This document shows positions 19,546 through 29,482 of a stretch of DNA of 64,000 nucleotides, one piece after another. The stretch comes from Rhynchopus sp. YZ270_cl-10 (Eukaryota; Euglenozoa; Diplonemea; Diplonemida; Diplonemidae), in the NCBI GenBank assembly GCA_964035575.1, contig OZ037861.1, positions 1,178,001-1,242,000 of the forward strand, in the 5' to 3' direction. The translations under genes were made by a program, and so were the position numbers. Position 1 is the first letter of the stretch. Each line of letters starts with the position of its first letter. A model generated the notes under the pieces. It ran no database searches, was not told the DNA's origin, and saw only the letters and a program-made list of their open reading frames with translations.

Positions 19546-19735
19546 TTTGTTCTCTTGAAATGTGTAATTTCATGTTTTCGCGAAAAAAATACGAACTGAT
19601 CCTACAAGGGTTGAAGGCGTGTGGAAAACAATAATAACAAGAACAACTAATTGCTAAGAAAACAAATGAGGTGTGCTGTGGATAACTCCGCGCGATTTTC
19701 GAGACCACCATATCATCCTGGCGATTTTCTGGAGG

Positions 19736-20050
19736 TGCTGATGTGACGATACCTGGTGCGATCGACGACGTGTTGTCGTCTGTGCATTATGTGTTCCTTC
19801 CGCACTGCTCTGATGACGACGACGATGCGTGGGAGCCTGTGGACGACTACGAGCTGGAACATGCCGAGCCCGCCCGAGCGAATGGTTATCGAGCCTGCCG
19901 AGACTACGTCCAATAACGCGATCGAGCAGATGGTGCTGGACGAAGAGGACAGCCCCACTGTTTAAAAGTTTCAGATGCAGGCATCCCAGTGGGTCCAGCG
20001 TACGAAGAGCGTTTTAGCATACCTGCAGAAGAGCAGAATGCTGGCGTGTT
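19736..20050 (+). pseudogene. Decayed coding island, unknown protein
   Basis: A GC-rich patch in AT-rich surroundings. Consecutive plus-strand frames give protein-like segments (an acidic DDDDDAWEPVDDYELEH run, then DAGIPVGPAYEERF) that lie in different frames and are separated by stops. This suggests a dead gene fragment or exons of a spliced gene. I recognise no domain. An acidic stretch like this is common at transposase N-termini but is not diagnostic. Confidence 0.4.
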
Positions 20051-20415
20051 GTAGATTATATTTTTTTCAGAGTGGAGTTCCCCAGCACACCCGGTTTTTT
20101 TTCCGATAGCAATTACTTGTTTTTCTCGGGGGGGGTCAATTTTTTTCCCAAAAAAAAATTTTTTTCCCGCCGGGAAAAAATGGTCTTTCAAGGGTTTTTG
20201 GGTGTATTCCGAGCTTTCTCGACGAAGCCTCGATCTCACCAAGAAAACCCCATACCCCAAAGCTTCAGAATATCATGGTGGTACGTAGCTTCTGTGAGGG
20301 TATGAAACAGGTAAAGAAACGGTGGCCATGGCACCCAAAGGTTCCTGGCGAAGCCACGGTACGCAACATTTCTAAAATTGCGCTTAAAATTGCACTATTG
20401 TACAGCCAAACTATG

Positions 20416-20796
20416 TCATGGGAAGGGTGTGATGTAAGCTTGCGCCGCAGGCGCACGGTACGCTACTTTTATTCTTTTCGCAAAATCTTTTTTCTCACTC
20501 CCATCACCGTTCCACGTAGTGTAGTCGGTGCGGGTGTTGTCGCTCTTCACCAGTGCCAACGTAGTGCAGAGGCACTGCAGGATGGAAGATGTGCCAAACG
20601 TCACATTCCCCGTCACCTTCGTCGACTCACCTTCAACCACATGAGACCACAGAGACATTTTTGAATTGGGATGTTCTGTTCTGAATGATGTTGATTTGGG
20701 TGAGGAGGAATTGTGGGTTATCATTACGTATCGTGTGGTCACAGACTGCACACCTTTCCCCAGTGACACTGTGTGGCCGAAACGAAACCGGATCAT
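20416..20796 (-). CDS. Hypothetical 126-residue ORF
   Basis: ATG-initiated minus-strand frame (MIRFRFGHTVS, later VEGESTKVTGNVTFGTSS). Composition is moderately coding-like. Its last 20 codons run through a dispersed repeat (20437-20465) also found at 51313-51343, so the C-terminus at least is probably repeat-derived. No domain recognised. Confidence 0.25.
   Translation of the reverse strand: MIRFRFGHTVSLGKGVQSVTTRYVMITHNSSSPKSTSFRTEHPNSKMSLWSHVVEGESTKVTGNVTFGTSSILQCLCTTLALVKSDNTRTDYTTWNGDGSEKKDFAKRIKVAYRAPAAQAYITPFP
20437..20465 (+). repeat. Dispersed gcgccgcaggcgcacggtac motif, copy 1
   Basis: This motif is repeated at 51313-51343 and, diverged, at 20821-20848. It contains a short GC-rich palindrome (gcgccgcaggcgc). 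It may mark the ends of an unrecognised element. Confidence 0.5.
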
Positions 20797-20848
20797 AAAT
20801 CGATCAGTGATATTCTGGATTGAGCGCCGCAGGCAAACGGTACGGGAC

Positions 20849-21761
20849 TTTTTCTTTTTTTTTTTCTTTTTTTTTCTTCTCCTTTTTTGGACTTTCCGGA
20901 CCGATTGCGGAACGTGGTGGGGTCACACCATATGCAAAAAGCCTATGAGAAAATCCCTAGGGGAAAAAAAAAATCCTACACAAAAAACCCATAGAAATTT
21001 TTCTCGGATTCTGAGAATTTCTCAAATCGGGCATCGGAATCACATTGCCCAAACACACATGCTACCGACCCTTGATTTTTTTTCTTTTCTTTTCTCTACA
21101 GCAAGCCTTTTATAGCGATTATGTGAGGGACGTACCCAACCTCCCCTCCTCTCCCCTCCCAAGCCATACCTTTCCTAAAAAAAATGGAAAAAAATAAAAT
21201 TTAGTAGAATTCATCTTCGGGTGTCTAAGCACTACAAACCAATCTGAAGAAGCAAATAAAACAAACGTACAGTACACACACTACGAAACAAAAAAAAAAA
21301 CAAAAAATACCTCAAAACACCCCCAATCATTGTTCTTTCATTACCTCGACCCTCCCCCTCCAGTATGTCCCTCAGTAGAACCACCGCAGTTGGGAGTTTT
21401 GTGGCAGTTTTTGCAGGATCTCGTCAAAAAACAGCTCGAAAAACAAAAATATTAGACGCGAGCACCAAAGAATAAAATTCAACCTACCTTAGTAACCTTA
21501 CCCCCAAAATAAAAAATGAATAAAAAGTACCCCAAATTATAACCTGAGTTTAAAACCCATCAACACACACACCACCCCTCCCACAGAACCCACTAACACA
21601 AACACAGCGGGGGGGGTTTCTTTCATATTTCCTTTCGCCCCCCTCACGGATAAGCGGCATTCCCGGGGGAGACCCTATTATTAATGGTGTGAAACACACA
21701 CAAAAACACAAAAAACCTCTCACACTTCCCCTCCTCCTCCTCTCACCCCTATCCTTCCACA
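20849..21761. other. Spacer before the GT61 gene
   Basis: AT- and C-rich low-complexity sequence with no gene recognised. The last 45 bp before the start codon are an almost pure pyrimidine tract (cctcctcctcctctcacccc), like the leaders of several other genes here. Confidence 0.4.
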
Positions 21762-23504
21762 ATGAAACGGTCCTCTTTAGTGCGTTTATGGGGCGGCCTC
21801 ACGGTGCTGGTCACTGTCTCCTATTTTATGTCGCAGCTGGTCGCGCGGGACTCTGTGAACTTCGTTGGGAAGGCTGCAGGAGGGCGGTCCGCTGCCTCCA
21901 CTACCAAATCACACCACGCCAGACAACACGACACCGACAGCGAGGCCTCCGATAGCTCCTACGCAGAGCCTTCCTCCTCTTCCTCCTCTTCAACCTCGTC
22001 CTCCTCAGACGAATCACATAGCGAGCCAAAACCCAAGCCAAAAGCTCGCTCCTACATCACCCCCGCAGACTTCAGAGAAGACCTGAACCCCCCTACTGAC
22101 GGGAAGAAGAAGGAGTGGCGGGGTGTTCCTGGGGGTTGGGAAGGGGCGTGCCCGTTGCGTGGGGAAGCGTTGTCGAAATATGAGGATTTGGGGATTCATG
22201 TATTGCACGCAGAGAAGCAGCCGGCAGCGGTGAAGGAGGCGGAGGACGCTAGGAGGAAGGCCTGGAAGCCGTGGACCCTCCCGGAGCATATCAGAAACGA
22301 ATACTCCAATGAGAGCCGCTATGCGGTTCCCGACACGTGGTCGACGAATATGATACATAAAGGGAGACAATGGTTTTGGATAGAAAACTTCTGCGTGGAG
22401 GACGGCAAACTTATCATGTTTGACCGCAGGATGGGCGTCGAAACGGCGGACAATAAAAACACTTTTAAAGAGGCGAAACGCAAGAAGCATCTACCCCTAT
22501 ACAACGAATTTACGCGAAGCAGAAACAAACTCTCCTATAGCGTACAGTCTGTGCCTCGGAGGCTTCCAGGGCCGTTGGTGGACAACCCGGCGTGGATTTT
22601 TTCGTTCTGGTGTCAAGATCTTTTCCACTCCACGTTGACCCTCATGCCAGGGTCCTCCGTGAAGCGTTTTAACAACTCCGATGTTTACATAAAACTCTGC
22701 AAAAAAAGTCCTTGCCACCCAAAGCTCGGCTCCCAGCTGTCCTGGGACGACCCTTACAACCCGCTCTGGGGGAATGACAAGCAATTCCCCTTTGCGGGGA
22801 ACCCTTATTGGCAGATGTATCGAAGCGTGACAGACGAACCGTACCGGGTCCGCCCGCTGTACCCGCATAAGCACTACTACCCCCCAGAGCACCCGGCACG
22901 GTGTTACCGTGAAGGTGTGATAGACAAAAAATGGTTTATTTCTGTGACCCGCCAGGAGGCTATCAACTATGCGGACCTGCAGCTTCGGAATTTTGGTGTG
23001 GTGCGGACCCCTAGGCAGTGCAGACAGCATGGTGGGTACAGAATGACGCTGATCAACAGACAGGGCGCAACAAGGAAGCTGGCGAATATGCAGGAGGTTG
23101 CTGAGGCGGCGAAATGCTATGGGTTTAATGTTACATTAGTTGCCTTTGAGCGGTTTGCTTTGCGTGACCAAATTGAGATCATCGCAAACACAGATTTAAT
23201 TGTAGGGATGCACGGTAACGGGCTGATCTGGACGCAGTTCCAAGAGGCCGGTGCATACGAAATCGAGATAATGGGCATTTGGTACGAAAGGTACGCAAAG
23301 CTGTGGGGGAACGGCTACAACTACACAAACACGAAAGATAAGTTTGGCAAGAAAGGGAATGAGTACGTGCCGTTTCATGCTGACATGGCGCAGCTAGCGG
23401 TCGCCTTCCAGAACGCGAAGGAGCACCTCGACAAGACGTCTTGCGGAGAAGAGAAGCACGTTCCAGACATGACCACCACGCATAAGCAGGTCTGGGAGGT
23501 ATGA
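21762..23504 (+). CDS. GT61-family glycosyltransferase (type II membrane protein)
   Basis: 580 residues to the first stop. A short basic N-terminus and one hydrophobic span (about 7-25) are followed by a Ser/Glu-rich stem (about 45-90) and a lumenal catalytic region. The DUF563/GT61 signature lies at about 478-490 (LIVGMHGNGLIW), preceded by a strand-turn-strand region (NVTLVAFERFALRDQIEI) and followed by YEIEIMG, in the usual order. Family members transfer xylose, arabinose or GlcNAc onto proteins or glycans in the ER or Golgi; the acceptor cannot be inferred. The frame ends ..VWEV*, where gaggtatga could instead be a splice donor: a phase-matching, strongly coding exon begins after a cacag at 24717. 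The protein may therefore have a longer charged C-terminal tail. GT61 membership is firm. Confidence 0.85.
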   Translation: MKRSSLVRLWGGLTVLVTVSYFMSQLVARDSVNFVGKAAGGRSAASTTKSHHARQHDTDSEASDSSYAEPSSSSSSSTSSSSDESHSEPKPKPKARSYITPADFREDLNPPTDGKKKEWRGVPGGWEGACPLRGEALSKYEDLGIHVLHAEKQPAAVKEAEDARRKAWKPWTLPEHIRNEYSNESRYAVPDTWSTNMIHKGRQWFWIENFCVEDGKLIMFDRRMGVETADNKNTFKEAKRKKHLPLYNEFTRSRNKLSYSVQSVPRRLPGPLVDNPAWIFSFWCQDLFHSTLTLMPGSSVKRFNNSDVYIKLCKKSPCHPKLGSQLSWDDPYNPLWGNDKQFPFAGNPYWQMYRSVTDEPYRVRPLYPHKHYYPPEHPARCYREGVIDKKWFISVTRQEAINYADLQLRNFGVVRTPRQCRQHGGYRMTLINRQGATRKLANMQEVAEAAKCYGFNVTLVAFERFALRDQIEIIANTDLIVGMHGNGLIWTQFQEAGAYEIEIMGIWYERYAKLWGNGYNYTNTKDKFGKKGNEYVPFHADMAQLAVAFQNAKEHLDKTSCGEEKHVPDMTTTHKQVWEV

Positions 23505-23593
23505 AAATGCATTCATTTTTTTTCGTCTTTTGTTACTCAAATAATTTCGAGCGGCGAGAAAGAAGATGAGAGTTGTTTCTTTTTGGTCTGCCT

Positions 23594-24259
23594 TCAGTTT
23601 GTCGAGTCGCTTCCTCTTTCTGCCTTAACAACTTCGAAAAGCCCCAGCATATGGTCGACACGACGAGCTTTTGAGGGGAAGACCTTCAAAACGGCCTCCA
23701 TGTTGTCGGGGTTTGTCTTGTCGATATCGCACGATGAGGAGTCGCTGACGTGGGTAGAAGGATGAGGAGAGGAGGGCCGCTCCCGGTTTGCATGTTCAAT
23801 CCACGCCGGGCACACCCAGTTCTGTGGTGGTGAGACCAAAAAATCGTGCAGTACGCCCATGAGATTTTTCCCTTGTTCTTGAGCCATGAGGAGGAGCCCC
23901 TGCAGCCGCACTCTGCGTATACGAAGGAGGAGGCGGGGTTGTGCTCCACATTGCAGGCCATTGTGGGAGCACACAATCGGGGGGAGGTCACTGCGGGCTT
24001 CCTGCCTTGTGGAACTGCGGTGGCGAGATCGAGCCCCCCCCAGGACCCCCCCCCTGGAGAGCAGCTGCCGGTGGAAATGAAGTTGGGAGGAGGCGTTACC
24101 AACAAAATCGAAGAAACATTTCTTCACACCCATGGCATATTTATCCCATGGCACCTCCATCGTGGAGAAAATGTGCCACGGGTTTGCGGGTTTGCACGCA
24201 AGGCCCACCCAAAAAAGTGGCCGGTGTACGGGCTTTGCCTTCCTCACTAAGCACAACAC
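23594..24259 (-). other. Long antiparallel open frames inside the possible GT61 intron
   Basis: The minus strand is open for 221 codons here, with a protein-like final segment (DIDKTNPDNMEAVLKVF, then ARRVDHMLGLFEVV). A plus-strand frame at 23846-24250 is open too. The block is GC-rich compared with its flanks. It may be part of a mobile element inserted in the intron, perhaps the same one as the recombinase fragment at 24920-25117. I cannot say which strand is coding. Confidence 0.3.
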
Positions 24260-24716
24260 CCCCCACAGGACAGGTAGGGTGAAAGCTCATCCTGCTGTTG
24301 CTGTTGCCATGCCGCCTCGGAGCCTTGGAGTCTCGCTCCTGTGGTTACTGTGCGTTCACTGATGTGGCTGTTGTGGAGTTACGCTCCTTTTGGTTTTTCT
24401 CTTTGCTGTTTTTTCTCTAGCACCAAACGCTGCTCGCAATAATGAAATAAATTTACAATTTTCCTGAAGATGTAATGTGTGTGAGACGGGAAGCACGGGA
24501 GGGAAAAACTTCCGTGTCCCAATAATAAGATATCAAAGCATACAACATACACACATTTGGGGCCATATTCTGTGCATAATCTCCCTATTACCTCTCCCTA
24601 TTTAGTGTATCACACTATGGGGGCAAATATTTCCCTCTTATTTTTGTCTTATGAATAACCGGTAGATCCACCCTAAAAAACTGCCTTTTGTTTTTTCAAA
24701 CACACACACACCACAG

Positions 24717-24863
24717 GCCATTGTGATCCGCAGCCACCCTGAGCTCGCCCTCCCGCCACACGAGCGCAAGCCCTACCTAGAGAAGATGAAGCGGCTCAAG
24801 GAGCAAAAGGCGTCCGGCGACAAGGTCGACGCAGCTGACGATTCGAAGCCATCGCACGAGCTG
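24717..24863 (+). other. Candidate terminal exon of the GT61 gene
   Basis: A 49-codon stretch opens after cacacacaccacag and closes at gtaggg. Third positions are strongly G/C, as in the genes here, and the product is a charged helix-like tail (PHERKPYLEKMKRLKEQKA). It is in phase 0, matching a donor at 23499. The downstream sequence up to 24923 is a classical polypyrimidine acceptor. A transcript would confirm it. Confidence 0.5.
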
Positions 24864-24919
24864 GTAGGGGTATGCCCTTCCCCGTTGCTGTTCTCCCTCC
24901 TCTTCCTCCTCCCTCTGTT

Positions 24920-25117
24920 TTAGCATCTCTTCAATCCTTTGTTTGGTGACCCTGCCACATACTGGTTTGCCATGACTGGGCTTTGCCACCCGAAGTGCCT
25001 CATCATGTTGACGGTCGTTTGGCCAGAATCGGCAGCCTGCGTGGCTGCTGCTTGGATGGAGTGTGAGGTAAAAGGAATCTGGGCAATGAAGGCTGAGGAC
25101 GTGGGCCACTTCTTTGC
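24920..25117 (-). mobile_element. Tyrosine-recombinase fossil (Crypton/DIRS class)
   Basis: A minus-strand reading frame resembles the C-terminal catalytic core of tyrosine recombinases: a FTSHS segment, then a helix with AATQAADSG, then HFGWQSPVMANQY. These correspond to the HxxR, H/W and tyrosine-nucleophile regions of the family. Only the core is visible, so this is a fossil piece. Another minus-strand open stretch at 25136-25357 may belong to the same element. Crypton and DIRS-like origins cannot be separated here. Confidence 0.5.
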
Positions 25118-25399
25118 TTATCTGATGCACTGTATTCAGAGTCTGTGCGTGATGTCCCCCGTAGAAGCCCGTTGTACCGTCATAGCGGCACCGTCAAACC
25201 CCAGTCCCTCGCACGCCGCACAGATCTTCGCAACTTCCCCCACCGTGTGGGAGCTTTCAAACCCGCAAACCCGTGTCCTAGTCACCAGAAACTGTGTGGC
25301 TTCGATCGCGCACGTGGTGACTAGTACGTTCTGCAATTTCTGCCACCCTCCCTTCACGCACCTCCACAGAGGTGATCACCTGCAGTACTCAAGCTGAAT

Positions 25400-27080
25400 G
25401 CGCTCTCTATTTCACACATTTGGAGTCTCACGACTCCCATTTCGCTTCCCCACACTGCACAACCACGGGGAAATACTGCATTTGTGATAATTTTACGTAA
25501 ATTTATTGCTTGGTCTTGTGGTCGCCTTGAGAGAGTCTGCACCGTTTTATTTATTTTTCAAAGGCACATGAGGCAAATTCCTTTCGCTCTTTTATCTTAT
25601 TTTTTCTATTTGTGGTGCTTTCGGAAGTCGGTCAACGACCTGTCAGATCAATATCGACCCCTCCCAGAGTACCAATTTGGGTTTTACAGTTTACTCACAA
25701 TTTGGCTTTAAAACACAAAAACACCTTTTTCTTTTGCGCAGGACACAACCGAAGAAAAGAACGATGCAAGCGCGAGTGGCGAGGACTCACATTGATGTGT
25801 GCAAAAGCGACACATCATATACGTTGGTCTTATGTCCCACTGTAGTTGCTACTGTTCCGCCCGAACCTAGGCTATAGGCAAAGGGCTATGGGAAGGGGAC
25901 TGCCCAAATAGCTGCGATTCAAACAAAACACCATGCATGATGCATCATGCGGTGTTGTAGGGGGGCTATTTTGTGTTTGTTTTTTGTGTGTATTGCGCTC
26001 GTCTGCGTTTTGGTTTCAGAGTGCAACCTGGAGAGAGAAACACAAAATGGCTCAATTAGCAGCACAATGCAATTCCAACCAAAAAAAAATGTGCTTCGTT
26101 TTGACAACAGAGTTGTGTACACTGTTGAGTGTACGTCTGTCGAAATGACAAAAAGGTTCCTCTTTTTTCTCCTCAAAGATGTGTGTGCAACGACTGTTGA
26201 GAGGTCTTTACAGTCATCTGTTTCAAGTTTTCCTTCACTTAAGATGTGGACCATGAGTACTGATGAGGCATTTTTGTATGGGTATGTCAATACGTCTGGA
26301 AATGAAAGACGCGCTAGTCGGTTGCCAATGAGTCTTACCGTTTTTCGGGAGGGGTATTTCGTTTTCTTTTGTTATTCCGTTTTACTGTTGTTGGCTGCAG
26401 GGTACTTTGTGCTTTCATCAGGATGGCTGGCATCGTACAGTGGGTCAGTCGGGGGTGCCTGCATTAATAACTTCACTTTCTTTTGTGATTCATTCCGTTT
26501 TGCGACCCATCTAAGATCTAAGGGGTTGGCTAATAACTTTTTCTCTCTTTTTTTATTTTCATTTTTTTTACTGGGGGGGGGCGAATAAGAGATGTGGCAT
26601 CTCTTATTAGGCGAACGGACGAGCCAGAAATAAAAAAAATTTTTTGGGGGAAAAAAAGCAAAAAGACATTTTCGCCGGAGGCAAAAAAAATATTTTGACC
26701 ACTTTTTTGCCAGACCGGGTAGACAGGGTAAAATTTCAAAAAAAAATTTCAAGATAAAACCCTGTCGCATGCAAAAAAAAAAAAAAAAAATACCCCCAAA
26801 ATCTCAACCTGATCTCTTATTCGGCCCTGATCTCTTATTCACCCCTGATCTCTTATTCGCCCCCCCCCAGTAACAAAAAATCGCTCCAAAACAAAAGGAG
26901 TGTCGCACACCACGTAACACACACTAACTCATAGACTTTAACAACAGCCGGGAAAATTTAAATACATTGCTTGTAGAAACACTTTTTTACGAACTATTTT
27001 TTACGAATCACAGACAGGTCTAGAGGATCGACTTTTGACCAACCTTTCTGTTGTTCTCCTTTTCTTTTTTTTTCCGGTGA
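25400..27080. other. AT-rich intergenic region
   Basis: Mostly low complexity. The 213-codon plus frame at 25947-26588 is not clearly protein-coding overall, but it contains one short stretch repeated at 50436-50500. A cluster of tctcttattcg words lies at about 26585-26865. No gene recognised. Confidence 0.35.
26404..26470 (+). repeat. Conserved 65-bp block, copy 1
   Basis: Matches 50436-50500 with three substitutions, each at the third position of the plus-strand frame SSGWLASYSGSVGGACINN. Flanking similarity continues at the residue level for a few codons (NFTFF against NYSFF). Confidence 0.6.
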
Positions 27081-27095
27081 GATGACTAATCTAAT

Positions 27096-27138
27096 GAGAC
27101 TAAGCACGAGAGACTTAGGATCATCTTATAAACTTTTC
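27096..27138 (+). repeat. Dispersed CTAAGC/GCTTAG hairpin motif
   Basis: Reads gactaagcacgagagactta then ggatcatcttataaac, followed by a long T tract. One of the better preserved copies; it is preceded by ctaatctaatgag, a lead-in also seen before the copy at 32668. Confidence 0.6.
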
Positions 27139-27608
27139 TTTTTTTCCTCTCGTCTAAAAAAAGCTGTACCCCCTTTTTTTACGCATACTACTTTTTGCGA
27201 GCGGAAAGTATCACGTCGCTCACCCAACCGTGCTCTGCAACACCCTACATCATGTATGGAAGGGTCAACGCATCCAAGAAAGGAAACAGCAAAGTGACAC
27301 TTTTTGCGTATGATATGGGTCACGTGACGAACTTTGGAGGGGTTTGTTTGGTAGAAGTTTTTTAGAGGGTACACGGTACACTCTTACGAGAGGGCTTTTG
27401 TATTTCACGTCAAAGTTTATTAGTTCAAACCGCTCATCTAACCACTAGTAGTTGACTACTATTTTTAATAAAAAGAACGCAGAGAAAGAACAAGCAAGGC
27501 AAATAAAATTCCCGCCACATATTAGGACTTCCCCCCTGCCTCCCACACCCCTGCACCCTATTGTAATTGTACTTCTTATAAGAGAGATTACTCTGAACGG
27601 CCACCTTC

Positions 27609-27695
27609 CAAGTTCACATCCAGACTCCGTGTCTCCAACCGGGTCTATACGAGTCCGAATGGACTGGCGGGCGTAACACTTCGAGGAGCCTTGTT
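27609..27695 (+). repeat. 86-bp identical repeat, copy 2, upstream of an LRR gene
   Basis: Identical to 11962-12047. It lies about 125 bp before the ATG of the LRR gene at 27819. The inverted gcgcagaatatggccc motif sits 33 bp further downstream, between this block and the gene. Confidence 0.8.
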
Positions 27696-27727
27696 TGTTC
27701 CTCACAACATAACACCTAAAGGCGAAA

Positions 27728-27748
27728 GGGCCATATTCTGCGCAAGAA
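27728..27748 (-). repeat. Dispersed gcgcagaatatggccc motif, inverted copy
   Basis: Same motif as 10384-10405 and 52206-52227, here on the opposite strand and about 70 bp before the LRR gene start. Confidence 0.55.
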
Positions 27749-27818
27749 GGTACCCTCACTAGGCATCCCCCAACATACCACATCATATCATAACCAAGGG
27801 GGATTGGCAACACATAAA

Positions 27819-28898
27819 ATGGAGCTGGTTGTGCAGGGTTTCAGCAAGGAGTACGTGGTCGAGGTGGGTGAGGATGACACAACGGCGACCATGCGGCAGA
27901 AGGTGGCGTCTGCAGAAGGGTTGTGCGAAGACAGCTTTCATATGGGTTTTGGAGGGAAGGAGGAAGGAGAGGACATCACGCAGCTGAGTGCTGGCGAGAA
28001 AGTCGTGTTGGCGAAGACGCCGAAATACGAAGCCGTGACAGCTCTTCATGCATTGGGTGAGAGAGACATCACAGAAGCAAGGCTGAAGGAGGTGCAGGAT
28101 CCAAAGGTTGCTAGCTTGCTTCTTCAGGCAGAAGTTGCGACTGCGACTCCACAGCACTTCTTCTCAGAGAGTGACGTAACGCGCATTGTGTTCAGTTCTG
28201 TGTCCGATGTGGATGACGATGTGGATGACAACACCACACTGCACCTGCCTGCATTGCCCTATGTAACCGCAATTGGTGACTGGTGCCTCTTCAAGTGCGC
28301 GGCGCTGTCGGCGGTTGACCTTTCAGGCCTGCAAGCAGTCACCACAATTGGTGGCTGCTTCCTCTCAGACTGCTTCAGGTTGTCAACCGTCGACCTTTCA
28401 GGCTTGCAAACTGTCACCACGATTGGTAAATTCTTTCTCTCCGACTGTGCAGGATTGACGACAGTTGACCTTTCAGGCCTGCAAGCAGTCACCTCGATTG
28501 GTGACGACTTTCTCTCCGACTGCATAAGGCTGTCGACCGTCGACCTTTCAGGCTTGAAAGCAGTCACCACGATTGGCAGCGGCTTCCTCCACTGCTGCTC
28601 AAGGTTGTTGAGGGTCGACCTCTCAGGCCTGCAAGCAGTCACCTCGATTGGTGCCGACTTCCTCCACAACTGCACAAGGTTGTCAATCCTCGACCTTTCA
28701 GGCCTGCAAGCAGTCACCACGATTGATGACTACTTCCTCTCCGACTGCTTCAGGTTGTCGACAGTTGACTTCACCGGGATGCAAGCAGTCACCTCGATTG
28801 GTAAGTACTTCCTCAACAAGTGTACAGCACTGCAGACTGTACACGGTAAGGACAAGTGTAGCTCCGTTGTACGCAGCAGGATAGGTAACAAGGGATAA
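27819..28898 (+). CDS. BspA-type LRR protein with possible ubiquitin-like N-terminus
   Basis: 359 residues from the ATG giving MELVVQGF. Residues 1-68 look like a beta-grasp head ending AGEKVVLAK. A short ankyrin-like linker follows (about 72-105: ALHALGERDITEARL). The C-terminal half has seven or more tandem repeats of 25 residues with the pattern VDLSGLQAVTTIG.xFLSDC, the LRR_5 (BspA-like) type with a regular cysteine. No membrane segment is present. BspA-type repeats often mediate binding at surfaces or between proteins; here the absence of a signal peptide points to the cytoplasm. The 75-bp units are very similar at the DNA level, so copy number may vary between strains. The LRR call is firm; the head domain is inferred. 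Confidence 0.82.
   Translation: MELVVQGFSKEYVVEVGEDDTTATMRQKVASAEGLCEDSFHMGFGGKEEGEDITQLSAGEKVVLAKTPKYEAVTALHALGERDITEARLKEVQDPKVASLLLQAEVATATPQHFFSESDVTRIVFSSVSDVDDDVDDNTTLHLPALPYVTAIGDWCLFKCAALSAVDLSGLQAVTTIGGCFLSDCFRLSTVDLSGLQTVTTIGKFFLSDCAGLTTVDLSGLQAVTSIGDDFLSDCIRLSTVDLSGLKAVTTIGSGFLHCCSRLLRVDLSGLQAVTSIGADFLHNCTRLSILDLSGLQAVTTIDDYFLSDCFRLSTVDFTGMQAVTSIGKYFLNKCTALQTVHGKDKCSSVVRSRIGNKG
28298..28797 (+). repeat. 75-bp coding tandem repeat of the LRR gene
   Basis: Units begin around 28313, 28388, 28463, 28538, 28613, 28688 and 28763 at exactly 75-bp spacing, each carrying tt(g/c)acctttcagg or a close variant. High DNA identity implies recent unequal exchange or gene conversion. Confidence 0.9.
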
Positions 28899-29482
28899 AA
28901 GGTGAACAGAATGGGGTGGGATATGGTGTTTTGGAGTATTAGGTGGGTTTTGAGGGTCAGATGGTTAAGCAAGAAACAAGGGTTTGTCACATAGTTTTGC
29001 TCACTATTTTGTGCCTTTGTTCTCGCCAAACATCCGAGACTTCTTGTTTATTCTCCCCTCCCCCCCTATGTATTGTGTGATCACTCACCTCATTTCTGTA
29101 CTTCAGGCAAAAGAGTTTTTTTTCTTTTTTGACGTCCATTTCTGCGGTTTGGGGGTGAAAAAAGCGTAAATAGCGTACCAACTAAACAAAAGATAAAGGT
29201 TTTCAAATAATTTCTTTGCATGCATTGACTGCGACCCCACCCCTCCACCCACACCCCCACACACCTTCCAAACCCACCCTTTCCACACAGAACGAACCAC
29301 ATCCAAATCCACCCCACGATTTTTCAGTAAATCGGGGTTGTGGAACACAACACAAAAAACACAAAAAACAAACCCAAACACACACACACCCACCTCTCTC
29401 AATCCACATCCCCTCCTCCTCCTCCTCCCTCTACGACTCTATCTCTCTCTCTCTCGCTCCCTTCATACTTGAATTTTAAAAA
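28899..29482. other. Intergenic spacer between two LRR genes
   Basis: No gene recognised. The last 270 bp are strongly C-rich on the plus strand (cacccc and ctcctcctcc runs), a likely pyrimidine-rich leader for the gene at 29483. Confidence 0.4.

Noticed and set aside
25947-26588. 213-codon plus-strand gene
   Set aside because: Most of the frame is T-rich low complexity with hydrophobic runs; only the short repeated block is of interest.
27804-27818. Upstream start of the LRR gene
   Set aside because: It would need a TTG start; the ATG at 27819 begins the predicted domain directly.
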